From contig NZ_CP051217.1 in the NCBI RefSeq assembly GCF_012516475.1, forward strand, positions 1,488,001 to 1,552,000: 64,000 nucleotides of DNA, written 5' to 3'. Below the pieces are notes generated by a model. That model searched no databases. It was not told the DNA's origin and worked only from the letters and a program-made list of their open reading frames with translations. The stretch comes from Parasphingorhabdus halotolerans (GTDB lineage Bacteria > Pseudomonadota > Alphaproteobacteria > Sphingomonadales > Sphingomonadaceae). Below, piece after piece: positions 53,408 to 62,130 of the stretch (positions within the stretch are counted from its first letter, which is position 1; every line of letters begins with the position of its first letter). The position numbers and the translations under genes were made by a program.

Positions 53408-53426
53408 GCAACTGATTATCAATATT
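53408..53426 (-). promoter_or_regulatory. Fur-box-like operator upstream of feoAB
   Basis: The core TGATAATCA (plus-strand TGATTATCA at 53413-53421) matches the centre of the 19-bp Fur consensus at 9 of 9 positions, 14 of 19 overall. It lies 25-43 bp before the feoA start, where a repressor would block transcription. Iron control of feoAB is usual in proteobacteria. In alphaproteobacteria Irr or RirA could share the role. Confidence 0.6.
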
Positions 53427-53480
53427 GATTGTGTTTGGCGAGTCTTTTATTGTATATCTGTGCCAGGCATAGCGCGAAAA

Positions 53481-54146
53481 TCAAACTCCGCGATACCGCA
53501 AACGCCCGATAAACCGGGCCATGCTGAAACGCTCGCCACCGGGACGCGTCAGCTTGGCCTTGGCTTTTTCAAACTGCATCACGTTCTCGATCCGGCGACC
53601 GAGAAACGCCTTGGTATCGGCAAGGCCCTCGCTCTCGTCATCCAGAAAAACTGTGATCGTACTGCCATATACCGCCGACAATAAAGTGCGCTTAGTATAG
53701 TGGTTATAGTCGGTTGCCGTGTCACCCGCCAGCCGCCACATTTTATCCGCTGCACGCCAACCCAGCTTGGCAGCGATGGGCAGGTTTGGAGGCGCGGCCA
53801 GTATTGCCAAAGCCCGCCGCAAACCTTCTCTCTGGGTCTCCATCTGTTCCAAGCGCGCCTCCACCAATGCGGTAATCCGTTCCCGAATTTTCATCGCACC
53901 CAGCTGCTCTTGGGAATATTTCGCCGCCATCCCTTCATCAATCGCCTGAAACCAGGCATCGATCATATCAACCGCGCCCTCATTGAAAGCCAGCCGCGCC
54001 ATATCCGCATCAATACTGGCCTGCTCCGCCGCCGCAGCCACTGCTTTTTCGTTCCAGCCGTCAAATGCCGCTTGCTCGGCCAGCAACGGCGCTAAAAAGA
54101 CGCGCACTTCATCGAGAGTGGGATCAACAGGCAATGGGGTGGGCAT
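53481..54146 (-). CDS. COQ9-family protein
   Basis: A 221-aa COQ9 homologue. Family sequence is clear: AVAAAAEQASIDADMARLAF, then the C-terminal lipid-binding part (MWRLAGDTATDYNHYTKRTL, LSAVYGSTITVFLDDE). In eukaryotes COQ9 binds lipids and helps COQ7 in ubiquinone synthesis; bacterial versions occur in alphaproteobacteria. The start at 54146 has AGGAG five bases before it, better than the longer frame to 54185. Confidence 0.92.
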   Translation of the reverse strand: MPTPLPVDPTLDEVRVFLAPLLAEQAAFDGWNEKAVAAAAEQASIDADMARLAFNEGAVDMIDAWFQAIDEGMAAKYSQEQLGAMKIRERITALVEARLEQMETQREGLRRALAILAAPPNLPIAAKLGWRAADKMWRLAGDTATDYNHYTKRTLLSAVYGSTITVFLDDESEGLADTKAFLGRRIENVMQFEKAKAKLTRPGGERFSMARFIGRLRYRGV

Positions 54147-54282
54147 AAAGGCTCCTGAGATGGACGAAAGATATCCTATCAACATAGAGTATATTTATTG
54201 GCTTTCAAAGCATTGCATTGACGCGCCCGCTCTCTTAACTGTCCAGTTAACTTCTGATAACTCTTCCACAAAGGGAACCCGC

Positions 54283-55377
54283 GTGACCACATTATTCGAT
54301 TCCATCAAACTTGGCGCCATTGAAGCGCCGAACCGCATGCTCATGGCTCCCCTTACACGCTGCCGCTCTACCATGCAGCATGTGCCGACACCGATTATGG
54401 GCGAATATTATGCACAGCGCGCGAGTGCCGGGCTAATTCTTTCCGAAGCTACTGGTATCAGCCAGCAAGGCCTCGGCACACCGTTTGCGCCTGGCATCTG
54501 GAACGATGAACAAACCGAAGCATGGAAACCGATTGTCGAGCAAGTGCATGAGGCTGGCGGGCGGATTATGTGCCAGCTCTGGCATATGGGCCGCCTCGTT
54601 CACTCGGATTTCAACAATGGCGAGCGACCGGTTTCTGCTTCTGCAACGACCGGCCCCGGCGTGATCCGCACCTACCAAGGCAAGAAGGACTATGAACAGG
54701 CACGGCCTCTGGAAATTTCCGAAATGCCTGGCTTGCTCGACGACTATGCCAATGCTGCCGAGAACGCCAAAAAGGCCGGTTTTGATGGTGTGCAATTGCA
54801 CAGTGCCAACGGCTATCTGATCGACCAGTTCATCCGGTCTGGTACAAACCTGCGGACCGATGAATATGGCGGCCCTATCGAAAACCGTATCCGCTTGCTT
54901 GGCGAAGTGACCCAGCGGCTTGTTGATGTCTGGGGCGGCGATTACGTCGCGGTGCGCCTCTCCCCCAATGGAGATTCCCAGGGCGCGGATGACGCAACGC
55001 CAGTAGAAACATTCACGGCAGCGGCCAAAATGCTCAGCGATATCGGTATCGCGTTTCTCGAACTGCGCGAACCGCCTGCGCATGGCACTTATGGCAACAC
55101 GGATGTGCCAAGGGTTAGCCCGGATATCCGGCCTGTGTTCAACGGCCCACTGGTTTTAAACAGCGATTATTTCTACAAAGAAGGCACAGAAGCGCTCGCC
55201 CAGAATAAAGGCGATGCGATCAGCTTTGGCCGGACTTTTATAACCAACCCCGATTTGCCGGAGCGATTCCGCACAGGCGCCGAGCTAAACCCGATCGACT
55301 TCACGCCGACCTGGTATAGTCAGGGACCTGAAGGCTATATTGACTATCCAGCTTTGGATGAGACGGTGGCAGCCTGA
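54283..55377 (+). CDS. Old yellow enzyme family alkene reductase
   Basis: A 364-aa FMN-dependent ene-reductase like NemA. Motifs: MAPLTRCRS with the FMN contact, QLWHMGRLVHSDF, the substrate His-Asn in VQLHSANGYLIDQFIRSGTN and GGPIENRIRLLGEV. The frame is open far upstream (to 53983), but that overlaps COQ9 on the other strand. The GTG at 54283 with AAAGGGA before it matches the family N terminus (TTLFDSIKLGAIEAPNR). Confidence 0.92.
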   Translation: MTTLFDSIKLGAIEAPNRMLMAPLTRCRSTMQHVPTPIMGEYYAQRASAGLILSEATGISQQGLGTPFAPGIWNDEQTEAWKPIVEQVHEAGGRIMCQLWHMGRLVHSDFNNGERPVSASATTGPGVIRTYQGKKDYEQARPLEISEMPGLLDDYANAAENAKKAGFDGVQLHSANGYLIDQFIRSGTNLRTDEYGGPIENRIRLLGEVTQRLVDVWGGDYVAVRLSPNGDSQGADDATPVETFTAAAKMLSDIGIAFLELREPPAHGTYGNTDVPRVSPDIRPVFNGPLVLNSDYFYKEGTEALAQNKGDAISFGRTFITNPDLPERFRTGAELNPIDFTPTWYSQGPEGYIDYPALDETVAA

Positions 55378-55425
55378 TCAAACAAGATCACCAAACCCTA
55401 TAGTTTCCGGGCTATCGGGGAATGT

Positions 55426-55881
55426 CTAAAAGCTGCTCTGCAGTCGGCGAAGCATGTTCAGAACGGCGGGCTCATCTTCCATGTCGCGCTCAAGCCGGGC
55501 GGACAGTCTTTGCAGGCGTTGGAACAGTTCTTCGCTGGCCATTACAATTTGCTGCGCTTCGACCGGAAAACGCTCAACCATCGGACCATCGCTTGCCGCC
55601 GCATAGCCCAAAGCACGGTCATGGTTCCAGGCCTCGCCTTCGCTAAGCTCGCCGCTGTGCAAGGCTTTTTGGTTTAACAGCCATGCGATACAATGCATCA
55701 AGCGGGTCGTAACTTTCAATGATTCGCACGAGAATGATACGGAAAGCGTCGCATCAGCATCGCAATCTTCATGGAAGCGCCCGGACTCGAAATAGGATCG
55801 CGCCTCATCCGCAAGCACCATGGCTTCGGTATAAAGCGCGTCCAGCAATTTTGGTGTAAGCAAGGCCTTAGCTTCCGTCAT
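55426..55881 (-). CDS. DUF1465 / RcdA-like protein
   Basis: A 151-aa all-helical protein of the DUF1465 family, which includes Caulobacter RcdA, an adaptor in ClpXP degradation of the cell-cycle regulator CtrA. Family sequence: LDALYTEAMVLADEARSYFE, SVSFSCESLKVTTRLMHCIA, WLLNQKALHSGELS. The acidic C terminus is kept. Function in this organism is inferred. Confidence 0.85.
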   Translation of the reverse strand: MTEAKALLTPKLLDALYTEAMVLADEARSYFESGRFHEDCDADATLSVSFSCESLKVTTRLMHCIAWLLNQKALHSGELSEGEAWNHDRALGYAAASDGPMVERFPVEAQQIVMASEELFQRLQRLSARLERDMEDEPAVLNMLRRLQSSF

Positions 55882-56005
55882 AGGGCCTGCTTAGCAAATT
55901 TTTGCGCCACAATGACAGTCCAAAATCACCATCAAAAAAGGTTAATGCAACGCTGTTCCAATGTGACACGGTGCGGATAGTTAAGATGAAGGCAACGCAG
56001 CAGAT

Positions 56006-56209
56006 CTATGCGATGATATCCGGGATCAGCGCATTCTCGATCTGAATGATCCGGTCCCGCAGCAATAATTTGCGCTTTTTGAGCCGAGCTGCCCGCAGCT
56101 GATCGGTGCTACCAGACTCCAGAAGAGCCGCAATCGCTTGATCCAAATCGCGATGCTCCACTCTCAACAGTTCAAGGCGCTGCCGCAACTCTTCATCGCT
56201 CATCGCCAT
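56006..56209 (-). CDS. YdcH-family (DUF465) small helical protein, copy A
   Basis: A 67-aa coiled-coil protein: MSDEELRQRLELLRVEHRDL, DQAIAALLESGSTDQLRAAR, LKKRKLLLRDRIIQIENALI. It is a DUF465 two-helix hairpin of unknown role. The frame is open to 56242, but MAMSDEEL is the usual start. It diverges from a second YdcH gene at 56400, a pairing common in sphingomonads. Confidence 0.82.
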   Translation of the reverse strand: MAMSDEELRQRLELLRVEHRDLDQAIAALLESGSTDQLRAARLKKRKLLLRDRIIQIENALIPDIIA

Positions 56210-56399
56210 TTTGAACCCAATCACCCCTTGCGTGTTTGCCAATATTTTGTAATCTTAACCTTATTCGTGGTTCATGTCGAAACCAAGACAATTGTAATCA
56301 TGATAACGTAACCGCGCCGAAATGCCTTTGGCCGCCGCAATGAAAGGGACGCCCGCAACAACTTTCAAAACAGCATGTTTTCATTTCAAGGAGAGATTT

Positions 56400-56558
56400 A
56401 TGGATCATAATCATGTCACCGCACTGCGCGGAAAACACGAAGCCCTCGACCGTCAAATTAATGATGAGGAAAGTCGCCCGTTTCCAGACACGATAAAAAT
56501 CCACAAACTGAAAAAAGAAAAACTGCGGTTGAAGGAAGAACTGCTGGCAGAAGCTTGA
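56400..56558 (+). CDS. YdcH-family (DUF465) small helical protein, copy B
   Basis: A 52-aa YdcH-like protein: MDHNHVTALRGKHEALDRQI, NDEESRPFPDTIKIHKLKKE, KLRLKEELL. The start is fixed by AAGGAGAGATTT directly before the ATG; the open frame upstream is not coding. Function unknown; the family is short, charged and coiled-coil. Confidence 0.85.
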   Translation: MDHNHVTALRGKHEALDRQINDEESRPFPDTIKIHKLKKEKLRLKEELLAEA

Positions 56559-56676
56559 CGATAGTTTTTCGCCGTTAGCCAAGGTTAGTGGCGACATCTA
56601 TGATCGCTTTCGACAAATCTTTGGAATACCGCTATTGCTTATCGCCTGATTAGATAGTTTCTGATAGGCTTCGGCT

Positions 56677-58989
56677 ATGGAAATGAGTTCGACCACCAGA
56701 CCCGTATCCGCTCCGGTTACGGCACGCAGTATATTAACCGGATTGCGCGCTATCATGGCCTCTTCCGGCAATGCCCAGACCAAACTCAATCAAGTCGTGG
56801 ATCGGATATCAGAAGCCGTCAGCAGCGAAGTTTGCTCAATCTATTTGCTGCGCGACGGTGTGCTTGAACTCTTTGCTACTCATGGCCTTAATCAGGAGGC
56901 GGTTCATGTCACAAAACTGGCCTATGGCGAAGGGCTGACCGGGTACATCGCAAAAAACGTCGAAACGCTAAATCTTGATGAAGCCGCGAGCCATCCGGAT
57001 TTTCAATATCGCCCTGAAACCGGCGAAGAAAAATTCCATAGTTTTGCAGGTGTTCCGATCATCCGGAATCAGCGAGCGGTCGGCGTGTTATGCGCTCAGC
57101 ACATCGAACCGCGAAAATATTCAGACGAAGAAATAGAGGCATTCGAGACATCAGCAATGGTGCTCGCAGAGCTCATTGCCAATGCTGACCTTATCGACGA
57201 ACATAGTGTTGACATTCCAGAGGTTCACAATGACGGGGCACTCCGACTGACCGGGCTGCAGTTGGTCAAGGGGAAGGCAAGCGGATACGCGGTATATCAC
57301 CAGCCGCGCGTGAAGATTGAACATACGGTAGCCGAAGATACCGAGGCGGAACGGCATCGCGTATATTCGGCCTTTGACAAGATGAGGGCCCAGATTGACC
57401 AGATGACCAGCCAAGCCGAATTCGGCGTCGGCGGCGAGCATGAAGAGGTGCTCGAGACATATAAAATGTTCGCTTATGATGAGGGCTGGAGCCGGCGCAT
57501 CAATGAAGCGATTGACAGCGGGCTCACCGCCGAGGCTGCGATTGAACGCGTGCAACAACATACCCGTATGCGGATGCGGCAAATTTCCGATCCTTTGCTC
57601 GCGGAACGGATGCATGATCTGGAAGATCTTGCCAACCGTTTGCTCCGAATAGTGTCTGGCCAAATGGGCACGGCAGCCTCGATGGGGCTGCGCAAGGACA
57701 CTATTCTTATCGCTCGCAATTTGGGCCCGGCGGAATTGCTAGAATATGACAGGCGGCGACTAAAAGGGGTTGTTCTGGAAGAAGGCTCACTGACCGCGCA
57801 TGTGACAATCATAGCAAGAGCGATGAACATTCCTATTCTCGGACAGGTCAAGAATATCCGCCAGACGGTGCGGGACGACGATCACTTGCTTTTAAATGTG
57901 GACGAGAATGCTCTTTTTGTACGTCCAAACGTGACCATGGAACAGGCATTCGAAACGCAGCTTGAACGCAGCCAGAAAAAGCGCGCCGATTATGCCGAGC
58001 TTAAAGACAAAGAGTCAGTCACAAAGGATGGCACCCGGATTACGCTGAATATCAATGCTGGCTTGCGGGATGATATCGCCATGCTCAGTCTTACCGGTGC
58101 TGATGGCATCGGACTGTTCCGCACCGAATTCCAGTTCCTGGTGGCAGCGACGATGCCCAGCCGCACCGGACAAACCCGGCTGTACCGCGACGTTCTGGAG
58201 GCGGCGGGCGAAAAGCCGGTCATCTTCCGCACAGTCGATATAGGCGGCGACAAACCTCTGCCCTATTTTCAGGCCAGCATAATCAAGGAAGAAAATCCGG
58301 CGATGGGTTGGCGCGCAGTACGTGTTGGACTGGAGCGCGCAGCCTTGATGAAGGTGCAAGCGCGTGCTTTGCTGGAAGCGTCGGCTGGCAAGAAGCTCAA
58401 TGTCATGTTCCCGATGGTCGCGGAACCCTGGGAATTTGATGAAGCGAAAACGGTGTTTGAGAAACAGATCGATTATTTGCGTGCTCGCAAAAAGCAACTT
58501 CCCGTATCCATCCGCTACGGCGCAATGCTAGAAGTTCCAGCGCTTGCCGAATGTCTGGATTTAATGGCGCCGAGACTGGATTTTCTTTCCATTGGTACCA
58601 ATGACCTTACGCAATTTTTATTCGCGGCAGACCGCAGCAATCCCAAGCTCGCGGAGCGCTTTGACTGGTTGAGCCCGGCAATTTTACGTTTTCTCGCCAG
58701 AGTTATCAAGGAATCGGAAGAACGGGGCATCGAGCTAAGCGTGTGCGGAGAAATGGGCGGAAGACCTCTTGATGCGTTGGCGCTGCTTGGTCTGGGCGTA
58801 AAACGGCTTTCGATTACGCCGGCTTCAGTCGGTCCAATCAAAGCCATGGTGCGGTCGGTTGATCTTAATGAGGTGCGCAAGCAACTGGACTCTATCTTGA
58901 AAGCCCCCCCGAAAACTCCCGCGAATATCTGCGGAAATGGGCTGCAAAACATCGCGTCGATCTGGGTTGACGAACCGTTGCCCTTTTAA
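56677..58989 (+). CDS. ptsP: Phosphoenolpyruvate-protein phosphotransferase PtsP (EI-Ntr)
   Basis: A 770-aa enzyme I of the nitrogen PTS. An N-terminal GAF domain (about 15-165: AVSSEVCSIYLLRDGVLELF) senses glutamine/2-oxoglutarate in relatives. Then come the PEP-utilising N domain, the phospho-His in EEGSLTAHVTIIARAMNIP, and the C-terminal PEP-binding barrel (GIGLFRTEFQFLVA; LSIGTNDLTQFLFAADRSNP; SVCGEMGGRPLDALAL with the catalytic Cys). It phosphorylates NPr and then PtsN, neither of which is in the window. Confidence 0.95.
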   Translation: MEMSSTTRPVSAPVTARSILTGLRAIMASSGNAQTKLNQVVDRISEAVSSEVCSIYLLRDGVLELFATHGLNQEAVHVTKLAYGEGLTGYIAKNVETLNLDEAASHPDFQYRPETGEEKFHSFAGVPIIRNQRAVGVLCAQHIEPRKYSDEEIEAFETSAMVLAELIANADLIDEHSVDIPEVHNDGALRLTGLQLVKGKASGYAVYHQPRVKIEHTVAEDTEAERHRVYSAFDKMRAQIDQMTSQAEFGVGGEHEEVLETYKMFAYDEGWSRRINEAIDSGLTAEAAIERVQQHTRMRMRQISDPLLAERMHDLEDLANRLLRIVSGQMGTAASMGLRKDTILIARNLGPAELLEYDRRRLKGVVLEEGSLTAHVTIIARAMNIPILGQVKNIRQTVRDDDHLLLNVDENALFVRPNVTMEQAFETQLERSQKKRADYAELKDKESVTKDGTRITLNINAGLRDDIAMLSLTGADGIGLFRTEFQFLVAATMPSRTGQTRLYRDVLEAAGEKPVIFRTVDIGGDKPLPYFQASIIKEENPAMGWRAVRVGLERAALMKVQARALLEASAGKKLNVMFPMVAEPWEFDEAKTVFEKQIDYLRARKKQLPVSIRYGAMLEVPALAECLDLMAPRLDFLSIGTNDLTQFLFAADRSNPKLAERFDWLSPAILRFLARVIKESEERGIELSVCGEMGGRPLDALALLGLGVKRLSITPASVGPIKAMVRSVDLNEVRKQLDSILKAPPKTPANICGNGLQNIASIWVDEPLPF

Positions 58990-59167
58990 AGGAACGGTGA
59001 AAATATCGGGATATTTCTCTTTGAGACGTTAACGGACGTCACATATTCTCGTTATCCTCGTGATTGACTCTGATAATCATTGACTTTACGCCCGCGCGGT
59101 GGCTTTTCTCTTGCTGGGGTTTCAAGGGGTTCGGGGTCGCACTACGAACCGGCCGTAGGAGAGTATT

Positions 59168-60028
59168 TTGGCCGAAGATGATTTAAATGACAGCAAAGCC
59201 GAATTGAGCTTGCATAGCTCTGGGGATATGCTGCGCCATGCGCGCGAGCAAAAAAATCTGAGTATCGAAGATATAGCAAAAACAACGCGTATTCCCCAGC
59301 GGCATCTCAAATCAATCGAGGCTGGAGATTTCGCGGCATTGCCGGGACGCACCTACGCTATCGGCTTTGCCAAATCTTACGCACGGGCGGTGGGCATAAG
59401 CGAAGTCACAATCGGGACGCAGTTGCGCGAAGAAATGGATGAACAGGGTCACGCCGCCTATCAACCGGAAACCAGTGGCTATTCTCCCGCTAATCCTACT
59501 AGCATACCACCCAAAATGCTTGCGTTTACGGCGGCCGGAATTGGAGCCTTGGTTCTTGTCGGTTATCTGATTTGGCGCACTTTGGTGCTGGAGCCATCCT
59601 CGCTGGCGACGGACATAAACGAAACGGATGTTGCGGGTGAAGTATTAGACGAGAACCAAACAGGCACCCCGCAGGTGGCCGCTGGTCCCGCTCCTGCGCA
59701 AACCGGCACAGTGGTTCTGACAGCAACCGAAAAGGTCTGGTTAAAAATTTATGATGAAGATGGCGAACGGCTGTTTGAAAAGGAAATGGCAGCAGGCGAG
59801 AAATTCACAGTTCCTGCTGATGCCAAAGGCCCGCAGATCTTGACCGGCAGGCCTGATGCTTTAACAGTCACCATTGACGGGCAAGTCGTACCGGCCTTGG
59901 GCACGGCAGAGCGTACGATAAAAGATGTCGGTATTAGTGCAGCCGCGTTGCTTGCGCGCGGCGAGGCGGGAGCAGGGGCAGGAACGATCGCCACGCAGAA
60001 CGGAAATGATGATTCCGATACGAACTAG
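59168..60028 (+). CDS. RodZ-like helix-turn-helix membrane protein
   Basis: A 286-aa protein. The N-terminal HTH_25 domain (about 18-85: GDMLRHAREQKNLSIEDIAK, TTRIPQRHLKSIEAGDFAAL, PGRTYAIGFAKSYARAVGI) binds MreB in E. coli RodZ. One membrane helix (about 117-138) and a periplasmic DUF4115-type domain (VLTATEKVWLKIYDEDGERL) follow. The start is a TTG at 59168 with GGAGAG upstream; no ATG fits the family. Confidence 0.85.
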   Translation: MAEDDLNDSKAELSLHSSGDMLRHAREQKNLSIEDIAKTTRIPQRHLKSIEAGDFAALPGRTYAIGFAKSYARAVGISEVTIGTQLREEMDEQGHAAYQPETSGYSPANPTSIPPKMLAFTAAGIGALVLVGYLIWRTLVLEPSSLATDINETDVAGEVLDENQTGTPQVAAGPAPAQTGTVVLTATEKVWLKIYDEDGERLFEKEMAAGEKFTVPADAKGPQILTGRPDALTVTIDGQVVPALGTAERTIKDVGISAAALLARGEAGAGAGTIATQNGNDDSDTN

Positions 60029-60139
60029 TTGATACCCGCGAGCATCGGCACATTGCGGGCTTCCCGGCGGCACCAGCAAATCTATTTACTTTTCAGGGCG
60101 ATATATGGTTAATATAGCGTTCTAGTTGGAGGCACCCGC

Positions 60140-61036
60140 ATGAAACGCGCTATATTACCCTTACTGATATCCAGTTTTCTGGTCTCAATTCCCGCATATG
60201 CGCAGGATTCCGGCGTTGGGAAAAGAGTGGATCGGCTTGAGAAAGAAATGCGTGCCGTTCAGCGCAAAGTTTTTCCGGGCGGATCAACCAAGTTTTTTGA
60301 GCCCGATATTGCGCCGGAAAATGCCGCGACAAGCGCACCCTCTACAACAACCTCTGCGGTGACTGATTTAATCGCCCGCGTCGATGCGCTGGAACGTAGC
60401 ATGGCCGACTTGACCGGCCAGGTGGAGCAGAATGGCTTCCGACTGAAGCAGATTGAAGACAAAATGGCCGCAATGGAAACACCCGGGTCTTCCGCAAGCA
60501 CCGGTGGAACCTCTGTTTCATCGTCTGTTTCATCGTCCGTTTCTTCATCCGCCCCGGCTGCAGGCGCCAGCACAAGCAGTGCAACAGCAACACCTGACCC
60601 TGAGCGCGTCGAAGTCGTTGCTTCGATTGTCATGCCCGATACCGGAGATGCGGGCGAGGACGCTTATATTTATGGATATCGCCTCTGGGAAGCCAAATAT
60701 TTCCCGGAAGCGCAAGCCCAGTTAAAAAAGGCGGCGGCGGATCACCCCGATCATCGCCGCGCCAGCTTTTCGCAAAATCTGCTGGGCCGCGCCTATCTCG
60801 ATGATGGCAAGCCCGCGCTCGCGTCAGTCGCTCTTTATGAGAACTATCAAAAAATGCCCCGCGGTGAACGAGCGCCAGATAGTCTCTATTTTCTCAGCAC
60901 AGCGCTCGTGCAACTTGGCAAAAAAACGGATGCTTGCCGGGTGCTGGGTGAACTTCAGGATGTCTATCCCGATGAGGCCAGCGGGCGGCTCAGCGACCGG
61001 ATAGCCAGCGGCAAAAGCGCGGCTGGGTGCAAATAG
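60140..61036 (+). CDS. CpoB/YbgF-like periplasmic TPR protein
   Basis: A 298-aa exported protein: signal peptide (ending PAYAQ), an N-terminal coiled coil for trimerisation (GKRVDRLEKEMRAVQRKVF; RVDALERSMADLTGQVEQNG), a Ser/Thr/Ala-rich linker with a VSSS repeat coded by three 12-bp tandem copies (60512-60547), and a C-terminal TPR domain (YIYGYRLWEAKYFPEAQAQL). CpoB links Tol-Pal to cell-wall synthesis. tilS and ftsH follow, the usual alphaproteobacterial order, but tol-pal genes are not upstream here. Confidence 0.87.
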   Translation: MKRAILPLLISSFLVSIPAYAQDSGVGKRVDRLEKEMRAVQRKVFPGGSTKFFEPDIAPENAATSAPSTTTSAVTDLIARVDALERSMADLTGQVEQNGFRLKQIEDKMAAMETPGSSASTGGTSVSSSVSSSVSSSAPAAGASTSSATATPDPERVEVVASIVMPDTGDAGEDAYIYGYRLWEAKYFPEAQAQLKKAAADHPDHRRASFSQNLLGRAYLDDGKPALASVALYENYQKMPRGERAPDSLYFLSTALVQLGKKTDACRVLGELQDVYPDEASGRLSDRIASGKSAAGCK

Positions 61037-61049
61037 AAATGGCAGACTA

Positions 61050-61997
61050 ATGGATGACACGGCGCTAGTAGACCATTTCAATGCTGCTATCGTCAGTCTC
61101 TTGCCCGGTTTTGCTAACAATGATGATATTCTGGGGCTTGCGGTATCGGGCGGACCGGACAGCCTGGCATTGCTACTACTGGCTCACGAAGCCTTTCCAA
61201 AACGGATAGCCGCAGCAACGGTAGACCATCAACTCCGCAGAGAAGCGCGCGACGAGGCTCTGTTTGTTGCCAATTTATGCGCCGAGCGCGGAATTTCACA
61301 CAGCATATTGACCCCCCGCATCCCCATTCGCGGGAGTATTCAGGCAGAGGCCCGCAAGGCGCGATACAGTCTGCTGCACGGCTGGATGGAACGTGCCAAT
61401 ATTGCATGGCTCGCAACCGCGCACCATGCCGATGATCAACTGGAAACGCTGGTCATGCGGATATTGCGCGGCAGCGGTCTTGATGGCATGTCCGCCATTC
61501 GTGCCCGGCGAGGACATATCGTCAGGCCACTGCTGGACATAACCAAAAACCAGCTGGTGGAATTTGTGCAGTCGCATGAAATAGAGCCAATTGATGATCC
61601 ATCCAATCAGGATCAGGGATTTGACCGTGTACGGGTGCGAAATGCTCTTGCCGGGTTGGAAGGTTTTGATGTCAGCCTGGCCAATCACAGTGCCGCAGCG
61701 CTTGAAGACGCGCGGGTTGCGTTAAACTGGATGGTAGACGGCCTGGCTGCAGATCACCTGAGCAAGACAGAGACCGGCTGTGTTCTGGCAAAAACCGACT
61801 TTCCACACGAAATTCAGCGCCGTTTGGTCTTGAAGGCCATCCATATCTGCGACCCTGCCCTCTCACCGCGCGGGGAGCAATTGGAACGCACGATAGCAGC
61901 TCTGGGCACGAACCAGACGACCACCATCGGCAATATATTGTGCCAGGGCGGCGAACAATGGACTTTTAGTCCTGCTCCCAGACGCCAGAATTCTTAG
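61050..61997 (+). CDS. tilS: tRNA(Ile)-lysidine synthase TilS
   Basis: A 315-aa TilS, which turns the CAU anticodon of one tRNA-Ile into a lysidine-modified form. The PP-loop LAVSGGPDSLALLLLA, the TVDHQLR strand, and the AHHADDQLETLVMRILRGSG, LDGMSAI segment are intact. The C-terminal part is short, as in alphaproteobacterial forms. It starts 13 bp after the TPR gene. Confidence 0.93.
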   Translation: MDDTALVDHFNAAIVSLLPGFANNDDILGLAVSGGPDSLALLLLAHEAFPKRIAAATVDHQLRREARDEALFVANLCAERGISHSILTPRIPIRGSIQAEARKARYSLLHGWMERANIAWLATAHHADDQLETLVMRILRGSGLDGMSAIRARRGHIVRPLLDITKNQLVEFVQSHEIEPIDDPSNQDQGFDRVRVRNALAGLEGFDVSLANHSAAALEDARVALNWMVDGLAADHLSKTETGCVLAKTDFPHEIQRRLVLKAIHICDPALSPRGEQLERTIAALGTNQTTTIGNILCQGGEQWTFSPAPRRQNS

Positions 61998-62130
61998 TAT
62001 TTCGAGATATTTGCCGTAGATGACGAACACTTCAGGCTGATATCGGCAAAAACATGCCCCCCGATATTGTCATCTGACAGAAAAGGCTTATCTTTGGTGG
62101 AGTATATTTATCGATAGGACATAGTGCCAA

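Noticed and set aside
59066..59084. Second Fur-like core (TGATAATCA at 59071-59079) before the RodZ-like gene
   Set aside because: The flanks match poorly and no iron-related gene follows; likely a chance match.
62040..62090. ATATCGG/CCGATAT pair upstream of ftsH
   Set aside because: Only seven bases with a long loop; too weak to call a regulator or terminator.
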